Source of the DNA: Verrucomicrobiota bacterium
GTDB lineage: Bacteria; Verrucomicrobiota; Verrucomicrobiia; Opitutales; Opitutaceae
Reading direction: 5' to 3'
DNA length: 64,000 bases
NCBI GenBank assembly: GCA_023443455.1
Contig: JAEZUE010000058.1
Span: 62,001-126,000, forward strand
Shown: in pieces, positions 52,668 through 60,849 of the stretch
Position numbering within the stretch: position 1 is the first letter of the stretch
Layout: each line of letters begins with the position of its first letter
The notes under the pieces: model-generated
Seen by the model: the letters and a program-made list of their open reading frames with translations, nothing else
Databases searched by the model: none
What the model was told of the DNA's origin: nothing
Program-made: the position numbers and the translations under genes

Positions 52668-54284
52668 ATGAACGAAATCGCCCGAGAAGCCGCGCGCCGA
52701 CGCACCTTTGCCATCATTTCGCACCCCGACGCGGGCAAGACCACGCTCACCGAGAAGTTCCTGCTCTACGGTGGCGCGTTGCACCTCGCCGGCTCCGTCT
52801 CCGCCCGCAAAAACCAGCGCGCCGCCACCTCCGATTGGATGGAACTCGAGCGCAAACGCGGCATCTCGGTCTCCTCCACCGTCCTGCAATTCGAATACGC
52901 CGGCTGCTCGGTCAACCTGCTCGACACCCCCGGCCACAAGGACTTCTCCGAAGACACCTACCGCGTGCTCACGGCCGTCGACTCGGTCGTCATGGTCATC
53001 GACGCGGCCAAAGGCATCGAGGCCCAGACCCGCAAGCTCTTCGAGATCTGCCGCCGCCGCGGCGTGCCCATCTTCACGTTCATGAACAAGTGCGACCGGC
53101 CCACGCTCAACCCGCTCGCGCTCATGGACGAGCTCGAGAACGTGCTCGGCATCGGCGCCTGCGCCATGGGTTGGCCGCTCGGCAACGGCCCGGGCTTCAA
53201 GGGCGTCTTCGACCGCCAGGATCGCCACGTCCATCTCTTCGAACGCGTACCCGGCGGCGCCTACCGCGCCCCCGTGCAGGTGGCCGGACTCGAGGACCCC
53301 AGCGTTGCCGCGAAACTCGACCAGCACACCTATGCCGAGGTGCGCGAGCAGCTCGAGGTGCTTGATGTCGCCGGCCACCCCTTCGACCTCGCGGCCGTGC
53401 ACGCCGGCAAGCTCACGCCCGTGTTCTTCGGCAGCGCCGTGAACAACTTCGGCGTGCAGCTCATGCTCGACAATTTCCTCAAGTACTCGGTCGGCCCCGC
53501 CCCGCGTTTCTCCGGCGACCGCCTGCTCTCGCTCGAAGAGGACAAGTTCTCCGGCTTCGTCTTCAAGATCCAGGCCAACATGGATCCGAAACACCGCGAC
53601 CGCATCGCCTTCATCCGCGTCTGCTCCGGCAAGTTCGAGCGCGACATGGCCGCCCGCCACAGCCGCACCGGCAAGACCATCCGCCTCTCCAACTCCTCCA
53701 AGCTCTTCGCCCAGGACCGCGAGACGGTCGACGTCGCCTACCCGGGCGACATCCTCGGCCTGGTCGGCCACAACGAGTTCGGCATCGGCGACACGCTCTC
53801 GGCCGACCACACGGTTCTCTTCAACGAGATCCCCCGCTTCCCGCCGGAATGCTTCGCCTACATGTTCAACCCGTCGCCGGCCGACTCGAAGAAGTACCGC
53901 GCCGGCGTCGAGCAGCTCCTGCAGGAGGGCGTCGTCCAGACCTTCAACGTCCGCAACGCCCCGTCCGGCTCGACCTTCCTCGCCGCCGTCGGTCCGCTGC
54001 AGTTCGAGGTCGTGCAGCACCGCCTGCTCGGCGAATACGGCGCCGAGTCGAAGCTCGAGGCCGCGCCGTTCACCTTCCTGCGCTGGCTCGCCCCCCATCC
54101 CTCGCTCGCGGATATCCACTCGCTCATCACCGCCAGCGGCGTGGCCTTCGCGACCGACAAGAACGGGGACATGTGCGTGCTCTTCCCCAACGAGTGGACG
54201 ATGCAGTACTTCCAGGAGAAGAACCCCGAGCTCACCCTGCTCGAGCTGCCCAACGACTCCGCCTTCCACAACAGCGGAAGCTGA
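52668..54284 (+). CDS. prfC: Peptide chain release factor 3
   Basis: GTPase that recycles RF1/RF2 from the ribosome. The 538 residues show G1 SHPDAGKTTLTEKFLLYG, switch I region ERKRGISVSST, G3 DTPGHKDF and G4 NKCD (Cys instead of the usual Leu/Met). Domain II and III blocks typical of RF3 follow (FKIQANMDPKHRDRIAFIRV; GPLQFEVVQHRL). Length matches E. coli RF3 (529). The ATG at 52668 was chosen because the conserved GTPase fold begins at once; in-frame codons upstream overlap the terminator. Confidence 0.96.
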   Translation: MNEIAREAARRRTFAIISHPDAGKTTLTEKFLLYGGALHLAGSVSARKNQRAATSDWMELERKRGISVSSTVLQFEYAGCSVNLLDTPGHKDFSEDTYRVLTAVDSVVMVIDAAKGIEAQTRKLFEICRRRGVPIFTFMNKCDRPTLNPLALMDELENVLGIGACAMGWPLGNGPGFKGVFDRQDRHVHLFERVPGGAYRAPVQVAGLEDPSVAAKLDQHTYAEVREQLEVLDVAGHPFDLAAVHAGKLTPVFFGSAVNNFGVQLMLDNFLKYSVGPAPRFSGDRLLSLEEDKFSGFVFKIQANMDPKHRDRIAFIRVCSGKFERDMAARHSRTGKTIRLSNSSKLFAQDRETVDVAYPGDILGLVGHNEFGIGDTLSADHTVLFNEIPRFPPECFAYMFNPSPADSKKYRAGVEQLLQEGVVQTFNVRNAPSGSTFLAAVGPLQFEVVQHRLLGEYGAESKLEAAPFTFLRWLAPHPSLADIHSLITASGVAFATDKNGDMCVLFPNEWTMQYFQEKNPELTLLELPNDSAFHNSGS

Positions 54285-54646
54285 GCCGCCACCGTGCCGC
54301 CGCTCGGCACGTGGCCCGGCGCTTCAGCCCGCCCATCCGACCGTGGCGCAGGCGTGCCCTGCCTGCGTCGTTAAGCTTCGCAGCCGCTTCCTGCTCCTGC
54401 TCAAAGTTCACTGTTGGATGCTCAAGGTTCGCTCCACTGTTGCGCCCTTCCGCCAAAGGTCCGAATTTCGTTATTGAGCATTCGCCCATAACTCCGGACG
54501 TTCGACGCCTTTCGCCCACGTGCCGTTGTCCCATTCGGCACCGGCCGCATTTCCCGAGTTTGGGGCTTTCTCCCCGCGGGATCGCGCTTCACCCTCCTCC
54601 CTTTCCGGCGCTGCAATCGTACGCAGGGCCACAACCACTACATACC
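54285..54646. other. Gap between prfC and thrS
   Basis: There is no gene. A hairpin GGCGCAGGC/GCCTGCGTC with a 7-base loop (54345-54369, one G-T pair) may end prfC transcription. The rest is AT-richer than its flanks (54400-54500) and probably holds the thrS promoter, but I could not pick a clear -35/-10 pair, nor any T-box-like element. Confidence 0.5.
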
Positions 54647-56575
54647 ATGGCAATGACACCGCTCGAAGAAATCCGGCACTCCGCCTCGCACGTGCTGGCC
54701 ACCGCGATCCTCCGTCTCTTCCCCGAGACCCAGCTCGACATCGGCCCGCCCACCGAAACCGGTTTCTACTACGACATCGACCTCGACCGGAAACTCACGG
54801 CCGACGACCTCACCGCCCTCGAGGCGAAGATGAAGGAGGTCATCGACGAGAACCAACCCTTCCGCCGCCGCGAAGTCTCCCGCGACGAAGCCGTCGAAAT
54901 CATCAAGCAGTTCGGCCAGGAGCGCTACAAGCTCGGCCGCCTGGCCGACATTCCCGAGGGCGAGGCGATCTCGTTCTACCAGAACGGCGAATTCATCGAC
55001 CTGTGCGCCGGCACCCACGTGCGCTACACCAAGCAGATCAAGGCCTTCAAACTGCTCTCCATCGCCGGCTCCTACCACCGCGGCGACGAGAAGAACAAGC
55101 AGCTCCAGCGCATCTACGGCACCGCCTTCCCCTCCAAGGACGAGCTCGCCGCCTACCTCACCCAGCTCGAACAGGCCAAGGCGCGCGACCACCGCAAGCT
55201 CGGCAAGGAACTCAAGCTCTTCCACATCGACGAGGACGTCGGCCAAGGCCTCATCCTCTGGACGCCCAATGGCTCCATCATCCGCCAGGAGCTCCAGACC
55301 TTCATCCTCGATGAGCTCCAGAAACAGGGCTACTCGCAGGTCTTCACGCCGCACATCGGCAAGCTCACCCTCTACAAGACGTCCGGCCACTTCCCCTACT
55401 ACAAGGACTCCCAGTTCCCGCCCATCGCCGACCGCGTCGCCCTCGACGAGGCCCTCGAATGCGGCTGCTCCTGCGCCGAGTTGATGAACCGCCTCGAAGG
55501 CGTGCCGGCCGGCCTCGCCCACCAGGTCAACGAGCGCACCGGCAAAGAGACCATCTCCCCGGACCGCGTCCTCGCCGACGACAAGCTGCTCGACGGCTTC
55601 CTGCTGCGGCCCATGAACTGCCCGCACCACATCAAGATCTTCGCGTCGCAACCGCACAGCTACCGCGACCTGCCCGTGCGCCTCGCCGAGTTCGGCACCG
55701 TCTACCGCTGGGAACAGTCCGGTGAGCTCAACGGCATGACGCGCGTGCGCGGCTTCACCCAGGACGACGCCCACCTCTTCTGCACCGAGGACCAGGTCGC
55801 CGGCGAGATCATCGGCTGCCTCTCGCTGGTGAAGACCGTGCTGAACACCCTCGGCATGAAGGACTATCGCGTCCGCGTCGGTCTCCGCGATCCGGATTCG
55901 GCCAAGTACACCGGCGACGCCGAGAACTGGAACAAGGCCGAGGAGGCCTGCCGCCAGGCCGCCCGCACGCTCGAGGTCCCCTTCACCGAGGAGCCCGGCG
56001 AGGCCGCCTTCTACGGCCCGAAGATCGATTTCGTCATCAAGGACGTCATCGGCCGCGAGTGGCAGCTCGGCACCGTGCAGGTTGACTACAACCTCCCGAT
56101 CCGCTTCGACCTCTCCTACGTGGGCGCCGACAACAAGCCGCACCGCCCGGTCATGATCCATCGCGCGCCCTTCGGCTCGATGGAGCGTTTCTGCGGCGTG
56201 CTCATCGAGCACTTCGCCGGCGACTTCCCCGTGTGGCTCGCGCCCGAGCAGGTCCGCATCCTCCCGATCTCGGAGAAGCTCATGGATGCCTGCGACGCGC
56301 TCTACAAGAAGTTCAAGGACGCCCGCGTCCGCGTCACCCTCGACACCTCCAACGACAAGCTCGGCGCCAAGATTCGCCGCGCCGAGTTGGAGAAGGTGCC
56401 GTACGCACTCGTCGTCGGAGCCAAGGAGGCCGAGGCCCTCAGCGTGTCGGTCCGCAGCCGCGCCAAGGGTGACGAAGGCGTGCACAAGCAGGACGACTTC
56501 CTCGCCCGCGTGCTCGCGGAGATCGCCAGCCGCGCCCTCCCCGAGAAGCGCCCCGCCGCCGAACCGACCAAGTAG
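54647..56575 (+). CDS. thrS: Threonyl-tRNA synthetase lacking TGS domain, with Cys-bearing insertion
   Basis: 642 residues. It begins at the editing domain (EEIRHSASHVLATA, HxxxH) without the usual 60-residue TGS domain. The editing site continues with DLCAGTHVR (CxGxH). The class II catalytic core has LRPMNCPHH (motif with zinc Cys), YRWEQSGELNGMTRVRGFTQ (motif 2) and the motif 3 region MERFCGVLIEH. The anticodon domain closes it. Between the strand SGHFPYYKDSQFPPI and LRPMNCPHH, where other ThrS have about 15 residues, about 70 are found (residues about 257-315 extra), including ECGCSCAEL with three Cys at about 272, 274 and 276. Confidence 0.95.
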   Translation: MAMTPLEEIRHSASHVLATAILRLFPETQLDIGPPTETGFYYDIDLDRKLTADDLTALEAKMKEVIDENQPFRRREVSRDEAVEIIKQFGQERYKLGRLADIPEGEAISFYQNGEFIDLCAGTHVRYTKQIKAFKLLSIAGSYHRGDEKNKQLQRIYGTAFPSKDELAAYLTQLEQAKARDHRKLGKELKLFHIDEDVGQGLILWTPNGSIIRQELQTFILDELQKQGYSQVFTPHIGKLTLYKTSGHFPYYKDSQFPPIADRVALDEALECGCSCAELMNRLEGVPAGLAHQVNERTGKETISPDRVLADDKLLDGFLLRPMNCPHHIKIFASQPHSYRDLPVRLAEFGTVYRWEQSGELNGMTRVRGFTQDDAHLFCTEDQVAGEIIGCLSLVKTVLNTLGMKDYRVRVGLRDPDSAKYTGDAENWNKAEEACRQAARTLEVPFTEEPGEAAFYGPKIDFVIKDVIGREWQLGTVQVDYNLPIRFDLSYVGADNKPHRPVMIHRAPFGSMERFCGVLIEHFAGDFPVWLAPEQVRILPISEKLMDACDALYKKFKDARVRVTLDTSNDKLGAKIRRAELEKVPYALVVGAKEAEALSVSVRSRAKGDEGVHKQDDFLARVLAEIASRALPEKRPAAEPTK

Positions 56576-56646
56576 GACCAGTCTCCGACTGGTCCCGCCC
56601 GGCCCGGTCCGTCTCCCGTAGCTGGGCGACGCAGTCGCTCAGCCCT
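56572..56646 (+). repeat. Two adjacent GTAG-type hairpin repeats after thrS
   Basis: First copy: GTAG (its TAG is the thrS stop) with arms GGACCAGT/ACTGGTCC around CTCCG (56575-56595). Second copy: GTAG at 56618 with arms GCTGGGCGAC/GTCGCTCAGC around GCA (one G-T pair). The arms differ in sequence but each is self-complementary. Confidence 0.65.
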
Positions 56647-56651
56647 CTTCG

Positions 56652-56686
56652 CCCCGCGGCCCGCAAAGCCGCGGGGCTTTCGATTT
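56652..56686 (+). terminator. Intrinsic terminator of thrS
   Basis: CCCCGCGGC (56652-56660) pairs with GCCGCGGGG (56668-56676) over a 7-base loop and is followed by ctttcgattt. It stands after the two GTAG-type hairpins. Confidence 0.82.
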
Positions 56687-56776
56687 CCGCCCGTGGCGGT
56701 GGTCACCAAGGCCATCGACCAGCCCGCCCTCCGTGCCCTTGAACAAACTCGTGCGATCGCGCACGGTCTGCCGCCG

Positions 56777-57190
56777 ATGAACCCCGCCCTGCGCACCTTC
56801 TTCTCCCGCGACCGTTTCGCCGCGCACAACGGCATCGAACTGCTCGACGCCGGCCCGGGCTGGGCCACGGCCCGGATGACCGTCGGCGACCAGCACCTCA
56901 ACGCCGCCGATGTCGTCCACGGCGGGGCGCTCTTCACCCTCGCCGACCTGGTCTTCGCCGTCGCCTCCAACAGCCACGGTCAGCTCGCCCTCGGGATCAA
57001 CGTCTCCATTTCCTACCTGAAGGCGGCTCGCGCCGGGTCGCTCACCGCCGAAGCCCGCGAAGTGTCCCGCAACTCCAAGCTCGCCACCTACACGATGGAG
57101 ATCCGCGACGAAGCAGGCGACCTAATCGCCCTCGCCCACGGCACCGTGTATCGCAAGGACACGCCGATCCCCACCGCGGAAACCGCGTAG
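56777..57190 (+). CDS. PaaI-type hotdog-fold thioesterase
   Basis: 137 residues from the ATG at 56777 form one hotdog domain: FAAHNGIELLDAGPGWATAR, NAADVVHGGALFTLADLVFA (the helix with the HGG and Asp active site), and INVSISYLKAARAG. It probably hydrolyses acyl-CoA thioesters in the cytoplasm. The frame is open back to a GTG at 56693, but that start would sit only 7 bases after the thrS terminator region and add 28 residues not needed by the fold. Confidence 0.85.
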   Translation: MNPALRTFFSRDRFAAHNGIELLDAGPGWATARMTVGDQHLNAADVVHGGALFTLADLVFAVASNSHGQLALGINVSISYLKAARAGSLTAEAREVSRNSKLATYTMEIRDEAGDLIALAHGTVYRKDTPIPTAETA

Positions 57191-57331
57191 GCAGCGCCAG
57201 CACCGCCCCCCATCGCCGGTCGCTCGCCCGCGGAGCCGCGGTCGACCGGGTGGAATCGAGCATGTTGTTTCCGCAGATCCGGCCCGGCCTTGACCAGCCC
57301 CGGGCGGGCATGTCTCCGTGGCCGCAGTACT

Positions 57332-57406
57332 ATGAGGGAACTCGACCTCTGGCATCTCCAACGGCAGCCCGATGTCGCGCCTTGGCGCCTGCGACTCGCG
57401 ACCTAG
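57332..57406 (+). pseudogene. N-terminal segment of the sodium channel, cut off by TAG
   Basis: ATG at 57332 opens 24 codons (ending PWRLRLAT) in exactly the frame of the channel gene and is stopped by TAG at 57404-57406. The channel frame continues at once with VESVRVQ. The joined sequence resembles the basic amphipathic N-terminus of bacterial sodium channels ('..R.RLA..VES...Q'). A TGG-to-TAG change would explain it. Alternatives are a short coupled upstream frame or a sequencing error. Confidence 0.55.
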
Positions 57407-58168
57407 GTGGAGTCTGTCCGCGTCCAGTTCTTCGTGGTCGCGGTCATCCTGTTCAACGCGGCGATCCTCGGGCTGGAGACCAACCCGGAGTTGATGGCCA
57501 CCTTCGGGCCCCTGCTCAAGATCCTCGACAAGGCGTGCCAGCTCGTCTTCTGCGTCGAGCTGGCGCTCAAGCTCGTCGCCTACCGGGGGCTTTTCTGGCG
57601 CAGCGGGTGGAACCTCTTCGACCTGGTGGTCATAGGCTTCGCCCTCACCCCGGGCGCCGGTCCCTGGGCCGTGCTGCGCTCCCTGCGCGTGCTCCGTGTG
57701 CTCCGGTTGCTCACCGTCGTGCCCTCGCTGCGCCGCGTGGTCGCGGCCTTCCTCCACGCGATCCCCGGGCTGCTCGGCGTGGTCGCCGTCATGGCCGTGT
57801 TCTTCTACACCACCGGCGTGCTCGCCACGAAGCTCTTCGGTGGGACCCATCCGCAGTGGTTCGGCAGCCTCGGGGCCAGCCTGTATTCCCACTTCCAGAT
57901 CATGACCCTCGAGAGCTGGTCCATGGGCATCGTGCGGCCGTTGATGGAAACCCACCCGTCGGCCTGGGCGTTCTTCGTGCCGTTCATCGTCATCGCGACC
58001 TTCACCATCCTGAACCTCTTCATCGGCATCATCGTATCCACGATGCAGGAGCTGAGCGTGGCCGACGCCCGGGCGATCGCCCCGAGTTCGCCCGCCGCCG
58101 CCACGATCGCCCGCATCGAGGCCGATCTGGCGGAGTTGAAGAAGCAGTTGGACCAGCGCGCCGGTTGA
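57407..58168 (+). CDS. Bacterial voltage-gated sodium channel (NavAb/NaChBac type)
   Basis: 253 residues in the six-helix plan of a NavBac subunit. S1 is AVILFNAAILGLET. S4 carries Arg at every third position (RSLRVLRVLRLL, about residues 89-100) and continues TVVPSLRRVV. The pore loop is MTLESWSMGIVRPLME with selectivity filter TLESWSM at about 167-173, identical to that of NavAb. S6 is FTILNLFIGIIVSTMQEL. A short coiled coil (IARIEADLAELKKQLD) ends it, as in tetrameric NavBac. The GTG start directly follows an in-frame TAG and yields a shortened N-terminus. In other bacteria such channels affect motility and pH response. Confidence 0.92.
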   Translation: MESVRVQFFVVAVILFNAAILGLETNPELMATFGPLLKILDKACQLVFCVELALKLVAYRGLFWRSGWNLFDLVVIGFALTPGAGPWAVLRSLRVLRVLRLLTVVPSLRRVVAAFLHAIPGLLGVVAVMAVFFYTTGVLATKLFGGTHPQWFGSLGASLYSHFQIMTLESWSMGIVRPLMETHPSAWAFFVPFIVIATFTILNLFIGIIVSTMQELSVADARAIAPSSPAAATIARIEADLAELKKQLDQRAG

Positions 58169-58190
58169 CGAACCGCGTGGCGGCGCCGCC

Positions 58191-58451
58191 CTACCGCCGC
58201 TTCCTCCCCTTCCCGTAGCGGAACGGCGCTTCGAAACACGTCGCCGGCAAATCCTCGAGCCGCGCGCGGAAGAAACGTTCGGCGTCCTGCACGCCACGGT
58301 TGTACGCCAGCGGGGCGAGTTCCTGCAGGAAGAAATCCAGCAACAGTCCCGCGCGCAGCTCGCTCAGCTCCTGTTCGAGTTCGTCATTGAAATACTGTTG
58401 CAACGAACGAATCGCCGCCTCCTTCTCCTGTTTCGTCAGTTCCATCGCCAT
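58191..58451 (-). CDS. DUF2164 family protein
   Basis: 86 residues, all helical: ELTKQEKEAAIRSLQQYFND, ELEQELSELRAGLLLDFFLQ, ELAPLAYNRGVQDAERFF. This matches DUF2164 (small proteins of unknown function with LLLDFF and YN..V.DA). A basic tail (KGRKRR) is added. The start is ATG 58451 or 58445; longer in-frame starts upstream add a Cys-rich stretch unlike the family. It converges on the channel gene with only 22 bases between. Confidence 0.8.
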   Translation of the reverse strand: MAMELTKQEKEAAIRSLQQYFNDELEQELSELRAGLLLDFFLQELAPLAYNRGVQDAERFFRARLEDLPATCFEAPFRYGKGRKRR

Positions 58452-58761
58452 GAGGTTGCCGGGCATCACACCACAACGAACCCCGACGGCAAGGCCGAGA
58501 CATCCGCCATGGACGCACCAAACACACATGGCCTCCTGTGTTCCGATTGGGTTGTTGGCACGGAACAACGACCCGTTCCCGTAGCTGGATGGCGAAGCCG
58601 TTCAGTCCGTGATCACGAGCGCCACAGGCCATGCGGGAGAGCGATACTCCGCACCTGAAAACCTGCCCCCATCGATCGCCCCTCCAACCGTTAACCTATG
58701 GCCGTCACATCAGGGCAGACTCGGTTTGCCCGGGTATTCCAGTCCCACGTATTTTCCCGAA
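58452..58761. other. Gap with one GTAG-type hairpin
   Basis: No gene is recognised. A GTAG-type hairpin lies at 58581-58605 (CTGGATGGC/GCCGTTCAG around GAA, with G-T pairs). A short hairpin GGGCA/TGCCC is at 58713-58731 just before the small membrane-protein frame. The region is AT-richer than average. Confidence 0.5.
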
Positions 58762-58959
58762 GTGAAACGACCATGGCTTTCGATCTGCTTCTTCATCCTC
58801 GGACTCGGGGTTCTATTCGCGGCGTGGGTTGGTGATGGACGCGCTGTGGGGCCACACGCTGGTGGCATGGTCGAACGGCCGCAGCTTGTCATTGCCGGCG
58901 CTGGGATGTCGCTCGTCGGCGGATGGGGTGTCGTATTGTATTTTCGGCGCCGGAAATGA
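58762..58959 (+). CDS. Small two-helix membrane protein, unknown function
   Basis: 65 residues from a GTG: one helix (WLSICFFILGLGVLFAAWVG), a short Gly-rich loop, a second helix (LVIAGAGMSLVGGWGVVLYF) and the basic end RRRK. The topology is convincing for a membrane protein but no family is recognised, and the ribosome-binding site is poor. The frame is open further upstream (to 58609), but that part lies in repeat-like sequence. Confidence 0.5.
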   Translation: MKRPWLSICFFILGLGVLFAAWVGDGRAVGPHAGGMVERPQLVIAGAGMSLVGGWGVVLYFRRRK

Positions 58960-59030
58960 GGAGGCAAAGCCGGACCCGCCGCCGGCGGATTGCCTTTCCC
59001 TTCCTTCGGTCCCTTGCTGGCTGCGCGCCC

Positions 59031-59651
59031 ATGCCCATCTCCCGCAAACGCTTCTTCCGAATTCCCGATCCGCAGGACACGACCATCTACGTGCGGCCGG
59101 GCTACAACCGCGTGCTGGCCGAGGAGTTCGAGGCGCTCAAGGTCAAGCGTGTCGGCCTGGTGCAGGACAAGGTCGAGGCGCACAGCCAGGGCGACCTGCG
59201 CGAAAACTTCGGCTTCAAGGCCGCCAAGGAGGCGATCCGCGCGGTCGACCGCAAGATGACCGCGCTCGACCGCTTCGTCGCCCGCAACACCTTCATCGAG
59301 GTCGACCCCGCCTCCTGGCTCACCAAGCCCACCGACACCCTGCAGCTCGGACACGTGACCACGATCGAAAAGCAGGATCTGCCATCCCGCCGGAAGAACG
59401 TGTTCACGTTTCTGGTGACGACGCACGGCGAGACCGCGAGCGATCCCGACTCGGGCATCGAATGCCTGCCGCACGATTGCCCGCTGGCCAAGGTCGCGTT
59501 GGGCATGGCGGTGCAGGAGAGCCGCGAGGTCGCGCTGCCCGCGAGAGATGCCATCCTGACGATCCTCGCCATCCGCAATCCGACCCAGGTCGAGCTCGAT
59601 CGCCTGCTCTCGGAGATCAAGCCGCCGCAGATCGACGACGAGGCCGATTAG
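59031..59651 (+). CDS. GreA/GreB-like transcript cleavage factor family protein
   Basis: 206 residues. QGDLRENFGFKAAKEAIRAV corresponds to the coiled-coil tip of GreA (GDLKENAEYHAAREQ in E. coli), including the Asp and Glu that reach the RNA polymerase active site. The C-terminal half has an FKBP-like domain pattern (LQLGHVTTIEKQD ... ESREVALPARDAILTILAIR). The spacing between the halves is longer than in GreA (about 158 residues), so this is a divergent member or a dedicated paralogue. Start ATG 59031. Confidence 0.75.
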   Translation: MPISRKRFFRIPDPQDTTIYVRPGYNRVLAEEFEALKVKRVGLVQDKVEAHSQGDLRENFGFKAAKEAIRAVDRKMTALDRFVARNTFIEVDPASWLTKPTDTLQLGHVTTIEKQDLPSRRKNVFTFLVTTHGETASDPDSGIECLPHDCPLAKVALGMAVQESREVALPARDAILTILAIRNPTQVELDRLLSEIKPPQIDDEAD

Positions 59652-60019
59652 CGGCGGCCGCCGGCACGCAGCCATCTGCGTTTATCTGTGGCTCGAAATA
59701 TTGGCCACCGATCTGCACCGATCCGGAGAATTGGAATCGGTTCAGTTTACTTTCGGAGACTCGGCCGCACGGCACGAGTGGCGAACGGCAGAGCGGATGA
59801 ACGCCGATCCAGGGAACGGATCGTTTTTGTGTCTTCTCGCGCCTCTTTGTGGCAATTCCCACGTAGCGGCGGCGCGCCACGGCCGTCGACAAGGCCCCCG
59901 CCCTACCGCCGTTTCTGCCCCCTCCAATACCAAACGGTTCAGCTATTCGCCTCCGTATTCCGACCCCGTGCGGTCACCGGGAGTTCGCACCGCGGAAACC
60001 TCCAGTTACGCTCGAATCC
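59652..60019. other. Gap with degenerate inverted repeats
   Basis: No gene is seen. At 59684-59712 ATCTGTGGC and GCCACCGAT form a near-perfect inverted repeat (8 of 9) within longer text that looks like a dispersed repeat. At 59863 there is a GC-rich GTAG-type element very like the one at 60517. Base composition is clearly lower in GC than in coding neighbours. Confidence 0.55.
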
Positions 60020-60457
60020 ATGAGCCGAAAAAGCAGTGAGGTTGAGTTGCGCACCGCTCGATTCGCCGGGCGCCGTCTGGACGCGCGCTATCTGGGATTC
60101 TTCGATGCGTTCAACCGGCAGTGCTTCTACGAAGCGCACGATGTCCTCGAAGATCTCTGGCTGGTCGACCGCAACGGCCCCGACGGTGCCTTCTACAAGG
60201 GCCTCATCCAGTTGGCCGGCGCCTTTGTCCTCCTGCAGAAGAATCGCCCGCGCGCGGCGGATCGGGTCTTCGGGTTGGCCGAGGCCAATCTGCGCCGCTA
60301 CCCCAACCGGCATCGCGCGATCGAACTTGGGCCCGTGCAGGCGATTGCCGCCCACTGGCGAAATGAATTCCGGCTTGGGAATTTTGGCGCCAATCCGCTC
60401 GCCGCATCCGCTCCCCCCGTCCTCCCTTGGCCCGATGAGACCGATCCACTTGGGTGA
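60020..60457 (+). CDS. DUF309 family protein
   Basis: 145 residues. The DUF309 core is clear: FFDAFNRQCFYEAHDVLEDL followed by YKGLIQLAGAFVLLQKNRPR, with the FYEAHDVLE signature whose His, Asp and Glu may bind a metal or small ligand. Function is unknown. The C-terminal 25 residues are unrelated Pro/Ala-rich sequence. It starts at an ATG in repeat-rich surroundings and no operon partner is evident. Confidence 0.82.
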   Translation: MSRKSSEVELRTARFAGRRLDARYLGFFDAFNRQCFYEAHDVLEDLWLVDRNGPDGAFYKGLIQLAGAFVLLQKNRPRAADRVFGLAEANLRRYPNRHRAIELGPVQAIAAHWRNEFRLGNFGANPLAASAPPVLPWPDETDPLG

Positions 60458-60849
60458 AGGCGGTTCTCCGCATCGGTGGTATTCCTGCAATCCGTGGTCG
60501 CCCGATCCTCCGCACCGTAGCGGCGGCCGCCTAGGCCGTCGACGAGCCCACTACCGCCGCTCCTGCCCCATCCAATCCCAGAGCGGCTCCGCGATTCGCC
60601 TCCATCACCGCAAAGATGCAGTAATGGCCGCTTTCGCCGGCCGCCGGGCGTATCCGGTACTCAACCGATCAACCCAGGCCGATAAACCGTTGGTCACAAC
60701 TGCCCGAAGCATCCGGGCACATACGTGTGACCAACCGTTCGCTGGCATCGGACAAGCGTTTAATGGCTTCTGTCTGCGACAGTCCCAATTTGGCCGTACT
60801 ACAGTTTACGTCTTGATCACCTTTCGATTGATCGCGGTATTCGGAGGAA
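60458..60849. other. Gap upstream of the large secreted protein
   Basis: No gene is seen. A GC-rich GTAG-type element begins at 60517 (GTAGCGGCGGCCGCC followed by TAGGCCGTCGAC), sharing its right-hand text with the element at 59863. The part after 60690 is AT-richer and should contain the promoter of the next gene. TTGATC (60814) and GGTATT 17 bases on is the best but weak pair. GGAGG at 60843-60847 is the likely ribosome-binding site. Confidence 0.45.

Noticed and set aside
57290..57333. TTGACC...TACTAT as a promoter for the channel
   Set aside because: The spacer would be 32 bases, far from the usual 17.
57404..57406. TAG before the channel as a pyrrolysine or selenocysteine-like recoding site
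   Set aside because: No pyl gene, tRNA or recoding structure is visible, and recoding at such a place is not known for this family; mutation or restart is simpler.
58609..58761. N-terminal extension of the small membrane protein upstream of 58762
   Set aside because: The added 51 residues come from repeat-like, gene-free sequence and contain no helix or signal; the membrane protein is complete without them.
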